Shown here one piece after another: positions 54,405 to 64,000 of a DNA stretch of 64,000 nucleotides (position 1 is its first letter; the number at the start of each line of letters is the position of its first letter). This DNA comes from Eleginops maclovinus (taxonomy: Eukaryota > Chordata > Actinopteri > Perciformes > Eleginopidae), in NCBI RefSeq assembly GCF_036324505.1, contig NC_086362.1, positions 8,057,043 to 8,121,042 of the forward strand, read 5' to 3'. The notes beneath the pieces were generated by a model. The model had not been told where the DNA came from, ran no database searches, and worked only from the letters and a program-made list of their open reading frames with translations. The translations under genes and the position numbers were made by a program.

Positions 54405-54474
<70 letters not shown>
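54405..54474. repeat. (GT)n microsatellite
   Basis: 35 perfect GT units on the plus strand. Confidence 0.97.
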
Positions 54475-54476
<2 letters not shown>

Positions 54477-55165
54477 CATCATAATGTTCTCTACTTTTCC
54501 CTCCCTGTTTCTGCCTCTCCCCTTTTCACACACAGTACCAAAACACACCAATTTGTGGTGCAATTTTGGCTGCCTGTGTTTGCATGCCTTAGATTCACAG
54601 TGAAAGGGGAAGATAGGGGGGAGAAGAGGCAAGAAAAGAAGGAAGAAAGGAAGGATGACATAGTGAGAGTGGGTGGCCATTCTCTCATGTTGAGTAAGTG
54701 GAGTGTCAAAACAGGACCAAAGTGTAGTGGTGTCATGAAATATTGAATGCTCAGTGAGACTCCATGTTCAGCATAGCATGTACGGACATGAGACAGAAAG
54801 AAATAGAAGGGACACTGTAAGATAATGATGTTTAAAAAAGCATAGAGGGGGTGGGGGCTCAATGAAAACATAATCACAGTGAAAAAGCTTCATGTGGAAA
54901 AGGATATGGTGGATACAAGTTTAGCATCTTAACTTTCCGCTGGAGCCATTCTTTGACTCTCACCTTTTCGCTTCACGCTTCTGCCAAATAAGGCTACAAT
55001 CAAATAAGTATGGACTCTCATAAGTTCAGAATTCACTGAAATGCTTAGATTGAATCGCAAATGTAACCCAGGCATTTAAAAGCACTCTACCTGTTCTCCT
55101 GTGACTGATGCTTATACCTTTAGCACTAATTGGCACTTATGGGTAAACCCTCCCTCCATCGCTCC

Positions 55166-55326
<161 letters not shown>

Positions 55327-55589
55327 AAATGGATTGACCTCATTCACAGGGCTTGGGGGGCTACATTAAAGGGTCTCACACTCTCTCCCTGGCAGATTGT
55401 CAAAAAGCGGGTGGTCAGTATAAGTGAGAATCATGCCCTAGTTTGGCTAGCTCTGTTGGGAGCCAAGTGGTCTTTTGACAAGGTTTTTAATGGATACGAG
55501 TGAGCTATCTGGATCAGGACCTTTACACTATATCCTAACAGCAGTCTGAACCCTCAACAGTACGGACATTGCCTGTCAAGCTGAAGGAA

Positions 55590-55745
55590 ATTTCTATTAT
55601 TATTCTGAGATTGGATTCTCGTGGTTTGTGATTGGGCCAACAATTGAACCTTGGGGAACTCCATATATAGTTTTTCCTCTCTCCACCAGAGCTGTGGCTC
55701 TTTTATTCTTGTAATAAACATCAAATCCTAAACCAAACTCCATTA
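55590..55745 (-). pseudogene. LINE reverse transcriptase fragment
   Basis: On the minus strand a frame reads KTIYGVPQGSIVGPI around 55676-55632, matching the GVPQGSVLGPLLF motif found in non-LTR retrotransposon reverse transcriptases just before the FADD-type catalytic box. Upstream residues (GFDVYYKNKRATALVERG) sit where the finger/linker region of L2-like elements should be. The frame runs into a stop soon after the motif, at the point where LLF would follow, so this is a dead fragment. The second strand of the catalytic domain is absent. Confidence 0.6.
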
Positions 55746-55809
55746 TGTTACCTCTGTCCACATATTTTTGCATTTTTTGTTTCCTAGAGCAGTCTTTGAT
55801 CGAGGAGCA

Positions 55810-58800
55810 AGGCTATGTTCGTGTCTCATGATGCAAAATTGCTGCAAACTTTCCAGTTAACACGCATACGGCCATGCCAAGAAACACACATGAACACAGA
55901 GATGCCCACACTCAGACAGCACGCACCCATAAATCATTTAAAGCCTTCTCTGAGAAAAATGCATCTGGTAAAAAACAGCCCACCTGAGTCCAGCAGCACA
56001 CAAATCAATCATGTATCAAAAGAAAGTCAAGGGAAGAGTGGGATAACAGAAAGAGGAGTACATGGGGGGAAAGCGGCCTTCTCAGGTTTTAGCACCCTGA
56101 GGCTTAGATCCCTCTACCGGTGCAGGTTCTTTCATGTGGGAGAGATGGTACATGGAGTGGTCATGATGCACGTGCATTGTTGTGTATAAGGTTCCTACAT
56201 TTAAAGGCCCCAGCTATCTAAGCACACAATGCATAATGCATCGAACGTTCAACCCAGTGTGCAATTAGCAGTGCTTACACGCAACTAGTGCACGCATGCA
56301 GCTTCGGCTACTATAGGATGGTGTTAAGGCATCAGACACTCCTCTCCCTCCCCCTCTTCAAGCCCTTGTTCTTTCTTCCTTATGTCAGAGAGAGGGAGGG
56401 ACTGAGGATAAGATAAGGCCAGGCTATCTGCTTGGTTTGCCCTCCATTTGAAATAGGCAATGTGGCAGAATGCAGAGAAGGAAGGAAAAAGAGGAGGTCT
56501 ATCATATAGCGAGCTTGTTTCAGGTTAGCGAAGGGCGCTCAGTGACAACAAGCGGTAATCCTTATTTCCCAGGCCTAGAGGGGACAGAGCGATAGTGTGG
56601 AGAAAGACGGGTAAAGAAGAAAAAAGTCTGCCAAAGAAAGATAGCAGCAGATATATGGGCTGACAAGGCGCAGGGAATATGTTCCTGGTGAATTAGTTAA
56701 GAGGATGCATTTAAGCACAAACTTAATGAGGCAAAAAGGTCAAATTAATCTCAGTCTTCTTGACGAATATATAATCGGCAGAAACTGTGTTTAGCCAGAA
56801 ATGATGAACCTCTTATTCACGTGATACTGTAGATTTTAAATCTCTGACAAACTGTATGACATCGTTCCTTTATAAACATCTTCAGACTTGCAAATGTCCT
56901 GCACTTCTTGAAGAGAATCCCTCTCTGATCTCGGAATACTGGAGAAGCAGAAGTAGCATTCCTTCAAAAAGCCGGTTCTCCACTTCTGCAATCTATAAAA
57001 TTGCTGGTGAGGATCAATCTGAGTCCGAAGACAGAGCTCGAGTCAGTCTTCCCCTGAGTAGCAGGGCTGCGTGTAGCCTTATCCCCTGATGGATGTGGAG
57101 AGGGCGAGCTTTAATCCTGGACTAACAGCCAGTTCTCTGGCCCCTGATTGCTGCGCAGCACGGAAAAACAGCCCGAGGGGCCAAATTTAGTCCTCCTTTG
57201 ATATGAAGGGACCCAGCTAAGATATATATTTGCGAGTTTGACCACATGTGCATGCTTGAGGTAAGCAAAGGGTGTGAGAGAAAGGTTGATCTTAATATTT
57301 GTAGGTATTGTGCCTTGGCTCAAACATATCAATAACAATCTCACTCATATATAGAATGAGTAGGCTTTAATTTGACATAAAAGCCAGCAACACTTTCAGC
57401 AATATCTTTAAAAAAAATCTTTATCTTTCATGTTCTCACAAAGAATGAGAATCCTCCATCCGTTTTCTCCATATTCATTTGCTCACTTTTAATTGGTATA
57501 GATTTTATGAGGGAAATTATACAATAATTGCTTTTAAACATTTTCCCAAGTTCCCATATCTAGGCAACAAATCCCCAGAAAAACACACACGCCTCAAACA
57601 AGTCTTCAGCATGAGACCTTACGGCTTCAGTTTAAACATTTATGACCCCCCTCAGCTGCTTGACCTGTGAACTTTTCGACAGTAACAATGGCAGTTGTCC
57701 TTCTGTTTTATAAAGACACAGGGGGAACACACACATGCTCTTCATCCTACAGGACGGACATCAACAGGTTAGAGGTCTGGATTAGTTGTGAGCTTCGGCT
57801 CATGTAAATGTTTGGGACAGAGAGAGATGTTCTCAACAAAGACTTCATCTGGAAGGCTCGCTTGTGTCAGGCAATGTGTTTATGTCGTTATTCAAACTAT
57901 ATAACGTGGTGTCGTTTTTCGTGGATGTAAAACATATAAAATAGTTGATCCGTATGGGTTGATAAAGATATGGTTAACATGGAGCGAGAGTTAATAAAGA
58001 ATCAGCAATGTGTTTTGGTTATCAGGATAAATGTATGTCCCAACTCTTATAGGGGAAAAGTAATACACTATAGCACCTAATTACTCAAAGGTGCCAGAAA
58101 AAAAGTTTAAAAAGGCCCCCCGTGGTGCCATTGATGCCCAAGTCATTGAAGGTGGCAGTGTCAACTTGTGCTGGCGCTGTGCCCAGCCTCTCTGGGGACC
58201 ACATGTGGCATGCACCATTGCCCCATTATATCTCTGTGCCAATGAACAACCCCACCCCCTGCCTTTGCCCTAAAATATGCCCCTTAAAATGCTCTCGCCT
58301 GCCAAAATGCCCTCATGCACAACGGCCCGTGCAGCGTTTAAAAAACCTTAGTGTCATCTCTTCAGCTCACCCAGGAGAGGAGTAAATGAGGAAAATATAC
58401 ATTTTAATTGAGCTACTAAGAGTACCTTATGCCCTTGTGCAGGCGAAATGACTGTAACTTCTATACACGCCGTGTACAGTGTTCCGGATCATCCATCTTT
58501 GCTGCCAATGAAGCTACCTTGCCCGAGGGTGCAGCTTCGCACCGCAATGCCTTCCTATGGGGCCAGGGCCACTGACACTTCAAGTCACCTTTTCAGGCCT
58601 ATTTCTACTTCTCCCCCTCCCTCTCCTCCTCTAAAAACTTCCCTTCATGCTGCTGCAAATAAACAGCAAAAAGGGCTTAAGGGTGACCGAGTGGCTGATT
58701 TCTTTTTTCCTCCACGCTCCTTCCCATTTCCTCTAAACTTACGGTCCCCAAAAATGGTCTTAAATGGGAAACTGAGGACAAGGTAAATGGAGACTTTATC

Positions 58801-60100
58801 TGGCGATCAGTTTGGCAGTTAGAACTGCTGCCGAATGTGCTTTGAAATCTCCTTAAGGCAACTCTGAGGTGGGGAGAGGAAGAGAGACAGCAAGGTGGGG
58901 TCAAAAGTTGCAGAGAGAAAGAGAGGGAGAGATAAGGGCCGTATAAGGGATACAGGGAGGATGGTGAGAAGGAGATTGCAAGTGATGGGAGGCGAGGGTG
59001 GCTGAAAATGACTGTATGGGGGAGAGAGAGGAAGAGGGGGAGATATGATCGGTCAGTGAAGACTAGAGGAGGTCAGAGTTGGATTAACCTGCATAAGGAT
59101 TAGACAGCGCTGTGAGGGGAGCCTCAGGCATACAGCAGCTGTTGCCCAGGGTGCCGTCACTGCACTGCAAGATGTTTGTGTGTTGGTCAACAGTTAAAAT
59201 ACAGTATGTGTGTGGTTAAAGGGTATCAAACAAGTAAGGAGGATTTGGAAGTAAGTATTTGTGTAATTTTAAAGATTTTAAAAATTTGAAGCAGGCAGTA
59301 TTTTGCTTTTAAGACAAACTACCTCCAGGTTTCTTGCTGTTCTGGCTTGGATCTTAATGGTTTATTGCATTTATTTGAATTTACTTTGGATAAATACAGC
59401 ATCCAAATGAATTGTAATGTCAAAATGTCAAAAAAAATGTTTACAACAGCACTACAATAGCTGTGTCTTCATTACTTTGCCCTAACCAGTCAGAGTGAAG
59501 TGACGTTTCATATATGTTTCTGCAGAGGTTGAAACAAATGGATGACCGTTGCTTTATAACATATAAGCACAGCCATACTATTTCAACAGTCCGTGGCTAT
59601 AAACGCTACATAATAAATGCTTGCTCTCATTTGTTTAAAACTGCAGTGCCATGCTCTTTTAGGAAATTGCTTCTTTTTTTTTAAAGGATTTAAGAAGTTA
59701 TTGGAAGACAGACAAATGCATTGCTGGTTTTGGTCTATTCATTGAAATATGATGATGAACAACTAAAAATACAATAAAGTCAGCTTTTAAGGGACTGCCT
59801 CCACATGGCTGTCAACATGGTAGCGGCCATCTAGGCACACAAACAAGTTGTCCTATGCATGTTAGCCATGTCAACAATGAACAGAGACACATACAGAGGG
59901 ACTATGAGATCATTCTCTGCTCAGGTAGACATGACCCCAGTACATCTTTACATAACAAATAGTTGTTAGCTGCTAAATGAGTTCTTTCAAGTTGGAAATG
60001 AGAACCTTTAAACTATGTAAATACTGGGTAAAATCACCTTCAGTAAAGTCAGCCTGTCAGACGAGACGTCCTATTTTGCATTTGACTTTAAGTTTCTGTC
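55810..60100. other. gene-free flank
   Basis: No recognisable gene. Two overlapping plus-strand frames at 58091-58385 lie in sequence with an unusual C-rich, exon-like composition but show no domain. A purine-rich low-complexity block lies at about 58860-59060. The rest is ordinary A/T-rich DNA. Confidence 0.5.
58860..59060. repeat. purine-rich low-complexity block
   Basis: About 200 bases rich in GAGAG/GGAGA words on the plus strand without a fixed period. Confidence 0.65.
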
Positions 60101-60278
60101 AAAATGTGTGTTCTTAAATATGCATATACATGTGACCAAGTGTCATCGCTCACACATAAAAACACAGCAACAGTTACAGCAGCGCTCTCCGCCATCTGTG
60201 GGGCTGCCCATCTCTCTTTCTTTCTTATCTTTTGGACTGGGCTGCAGAGGGGCTCTGGGCTATGTCATCTTGCCTCCC

Positions 60279-60505
<227 letters not shown>

Positions 60506-61004
60506 CCTCCATCACAGTAGGAGACAGTGGGCTTGGCATTCGCTCTGATCTCTCCATGCAGCCTCCGAGCCTTGGAGATAGGGTCAGCTCAGCGAATGAT
60601 GGCCTTCCAATCCGTCTCTGATATAAACAACGCACGCACACACGCACATGCCAGGGAAGCATACACAGTCTCAAAGACTCACACATTACACACAGCACGG
60701 GTCAATAACCAGGGTATACCAACAGCAATCACAGGACTGCTGGACGAGGGGGCTGTGTGTTTGCGTGACATTCGATCGGATGGATTCGCCTTGTTCTTCG
60801 CCGGTCTCCCGGGAGAATACGCTGAGGGAGGGGAAGCGATCTGTGGCATTCTTTCAGGGATGATTCCTTCTGATGGTGGTGGCCTTGCCTCACAATGGGT
60901 ACACGACGGGTCCCACATCGAAACAATTGCTCCTCCACAGTTCCCCTGTATTCTCTGTTGACCCAGGGGGGGATGGTTAGTACACCGTTAAAGGTTCGGT
61001 TTTC

Positions 61005-61006
<2 letters not shown>

Positions 61007-61062
<56 letters not shown>
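61007..61062. repeat. (TG)n microsatellite
   Basis: 28 perfect TG units on the plus strand, about 500 bases right of the 60.3 kb array. Confidence 0.97.
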
Positions 61063-61063
<1 letters not shown>

Positions 61064-61099
61064 AAACAAGAAACATGTGGGAGCCTTCAAGACAGTGTA

Positions 61100-64000
61100 C
61101 CATGGGGGTGTGTGTGTCTTTGAGCAATGTGTTTGGGAAACAGAGGGAGAGGGAGCTTTTATCAGTATTGTCAGGGGATAATCACAAAGCATACCCTTGA
61201 ATATCTTGTGTGATAAAATCTGATGTGACACCGTGGGATTGCAGGGTTGATTGAACTCTTGTCTTAAAGAAATCAAGCAAATCCACCATCCCTGCACTTG
61301 AGAGGGGGATACAACACAACAATGTCAAATGACTATGTTTGGAGCATGAGGCAATCAGGGAAATAGTATAGCAGTTTCAAGGCAAACCAACATGCATTAC
61401 TCTCTGAACATGAAACCTTTCCACACCAGGGATGATTTATCCGAAACATTTCTTGAGTGAATTGGAACCGAGAGAGTGTGTCTGTACTCCTGAATCAAAC
61501 AAATAAAAGGCATCAAGGATATTAAACAAACTGAAATGATTTCATCAACACAAGGAGCACACTTGCTAATGTATGAAGGTGTTTTATGGAAGCGAGCTCC
61601 ATTTTTCTCTAACTGCCTTCAGATCCTCAAAGAGACTTTGCTTCTAATGTAATGTCAAAAGTTAGTGTTCACTATTAAACGACATTCCTGGAGCTGTTAG
61701 GGGATGCTGTGCATCGCTAAAAGACACTTAAAAGTTGATGCTATTTAACAGTACAAGCCAACACAGTCTTTAAACTTAAATAGTCCACAAGCAAAGCATT
61801 CAGACCCATTTCACTTCCATTCAACCTCCACTGATTTCAAATTAGCTTTCCTGGTGAGGATAAAAAGAGATTTTAAGTATTCAGGAAAGAAACAAAAAAT
61901 AAAATGGATAAGTCAATAAAGAAATAATGCTGTTACAGCTGTCTGGGTGAATATAATGACACCAGAAAACCCCGGGTGAAACGATGGGCCTTGATTGACA
62001 ACGTAAAGATAATGCATAAAGAAATGCGAGGGGTGCTGAAGTGACGTGCTTCAAGTCTTGGCGTCTGTGTGGATTGTAACATTTATTAAAATGGAAATCT
62101 ATCCGTTCTGCAGAACGTCGGACTGACAGAGGCTTAAATAAACACTTGACGCATGGATTGCCCTTTAGTGCCTCTGTCCTGTAAGCCCCATTGTCCGTTT
62201 TTTCTACTTTGAGGCTCCTGAAGCATTTTTGGTCTATCATTGTGACAACATGATATCGAGACAATCCGCAGAATTTCACTTTAAAGCCAAGACCTCTGCA
62301 TTTCCAAGATAACAAACACATCATAGTTAAGTCTGGTGACGTTCAATTTTTCTATAATTGGGAATCCTCAATAACTTGCATCTTGGATTTGAATAATCTT
62401 TGAGTAAATGTGATGTACCAGAGCTGTTGGAACAATTTGTTGCAGTAGTGGAAAAAACACTTTGAAGATTGAGGTTACAACACAAATTGGATAAGTAGGA
62501 AATAATACAACTTTAAAACAAGGTATGAAAGGAAGTTCAACGAACAAGGGAATCTAAAAAAGACATAATGCGCTGTTTAAAGCCTTCTATCAGCAGCATC
62601 TTGAACGGGACAAACAGCATACAAATGGCAGCCAGTGTCAATTAGCATGCCACCTGCAACGCATGAAGACATAAGAGGAGCTCATAAAGCCCTGCCTCTC
62701 CCAGAGATTCTCCACGCTTGACCTTACGAATGATACTTCCGCTGGATTTTGGAGTGCTTAATCAGTAATATTCTGCTAAAGGCCAGCAGGTATTTGGAGC
62801 AGGGAATCATTATTGAACGAGGCTCAGACCAGGTTTATAGTCCCAATTATGCTCTGCTATAAAAGTCTGGTACTGGGCGAGCAAAAAACTTTGACTTGAG
62901 TTTCCAAGTTGCTGAGGAGAAATTAATTTGAGAAACATGATGTGTAATTATGATTTTGAGATGGGGGAAGAAGTTGCATCACGCTTGCACCAGCTTTATC
63001 TCTGGTCGTATCAGGGCTAATATCTGTTTAAATATGCGGTTTTCTGAAAGGAGACAGACACAATGGCTGCATCCACAATTAACTTGGGGTTTGCTTCACA
63101 GAGCTATCATGTAAAACCATCACTTAAACAAATCTCAATAACACTCTTCCTTTTCATTATCCATTAAATTGATCTGAGTAATATTACTATCTAAGTGTAT
63201 TTGAAAAGATTCCACCCAGAGACAGAATTTACACAGCAGATGAGTTGTAAATATTTCATTTTGATTTCTGGGAAGAGGTTTTATTATTAATGACGAAGGG
63301 GGGGCAGGCCTTCTTTTGCGTAGAGATTATGGTAAAATGGATTTACTCTCAGTGAAGGTGTTATAACAAATCCTGCGATTAAGAGAAGACCATGAATGAC
63401 ATCCTCTACCTCTATAATATCACCTCTTCATCTCCCGTCATCCCTGTCCTCTATGCCGGCCATGAAACGGCACTCAAACCTGTCCCTTTTTTTCTCTTCA
63501 TGGTCTCATTTGTCTTTCTCTGCCAATCTCTGTCACGCTTTCACCCTCTTCCCATCTTTCCATCCCCCCCTTACTTCCCAGAAATGGATTCAGGTGAGCC
63601 AATTTCATCTCGGTCATGCCTCTTGTTTGCAACAGTCAATTCGGCTTCTCTGGAAAATGGCCTCCTCTCTTCATCGAGGGCCTTTTCATTTGGACAACTT
63701 GGCTCCTTTGCCCTAACCCTGAAATTACTTTGAGGTGGTTGTGAAAGGGCTGATGCGTTAGCGTGATACGCTGCCCTCTATTCATGATGGACTCACACTT
63801 CTGTCCGGTGACAAAGGTTTTGTTTGGCTCAAGCAAAGAGCGAAGAGCCACAAGACTGATTATGAAAAAGTTATTAGCAAAGAGGCAACTTCTGATGATA
63901 GTGTTCCTGCTTGTTAGCAAACAGACTGCTGAGGAACGTATAAAGCTAATACTCTTTTGTTTCATTACATGATGTCAGTTTCAAAAGATGTATACATTAA
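61100..64000. other. gene-free flank to the window end
   Basis: No recognisable gene. The 147-codon minus-strand frame at 62324-61881 and the frames near 63392-63965 show no domain, and none has convincing exon borders. Unique A/T-rich sequence at 62580-63250 could include regulatory DNA, which cannot be judged from one genome. Confidence 0.5.

Noticed and set aside
61881..62324. 147-codon minus-strand frame near the right end
   Set aside because: The composition is random-looking, with no domain, signal or credible splice borders. A frame of this length is expected by chance in 64 kb.

Overview
This window is vertebrate nuclear DNA, almost certainly from a teleost fish. The evidence is a spliced gene with long introns, very long (CA)n/(TG)n arrays, remnants of mobile-element families common in fish, and no bacterial-style gene packing. 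Only one protein-coding gene can be supported: the 5' part of ppargc1a (PGC-1alpha), a transcriptional coactivator of mitochondrial biogenesis and oxidative metabolism. It lies on the minus strand. Four coding exons are visible (18837-18790, 16249-16070, 2369-2175, 975-850). They join in frame into the first 183 residues, covering the acidic activation domain and the LKKLL nuclear-receptor box. The gene continues beyond position 1. Exon 4 was found by reading the minus strand next to a microsatellite. All four exons are multiples of three bases and all junctions are phase 0.

Layout. 1-849 is the start of intron 4, with a ~143-base (TG)n array starting 7 bases past the exon 4 splice donor. 976-2174 is intron 3. 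2370-16069 is intron 2 (13.7 kb), with three more long arrays. 16250-18789 is intron 1. 18838 to about 19100 is the 5' UTR and core promoter, with a TATA-like box, a CRE half-site and a U-rich tract abutting the start codon.

From about 19.1 kb to 64 kb lies the 5' flank, with no recognisable gene. This fits the large gene-poor region upstream of PPARGC1A in other vertebrates. It holds eight further long CA/TG arrays, a 48-base minisatellite, a perfect 19-bp hairpin, degenerate DNA transposons (hAT-like, TTAA-ended and Tc1/mariner-like), two LINE remnants (one with the reverse transcriptase GVPQGS-type motif), and some unique stretches that may be regulatory. The most notable of these is a CpG-rich block at 41.46-41.88 kb.

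The strongest leads concern control of ppargc1a itself: the CA array at the exon 4 donor, the polypyrimidine/AG arrangement just before the start codon, and the CpG-rich upstream block as a possible distal promoter or enhancer. I see no new multi-gene system. Most long open frames are microsatellite translations or chance frames.
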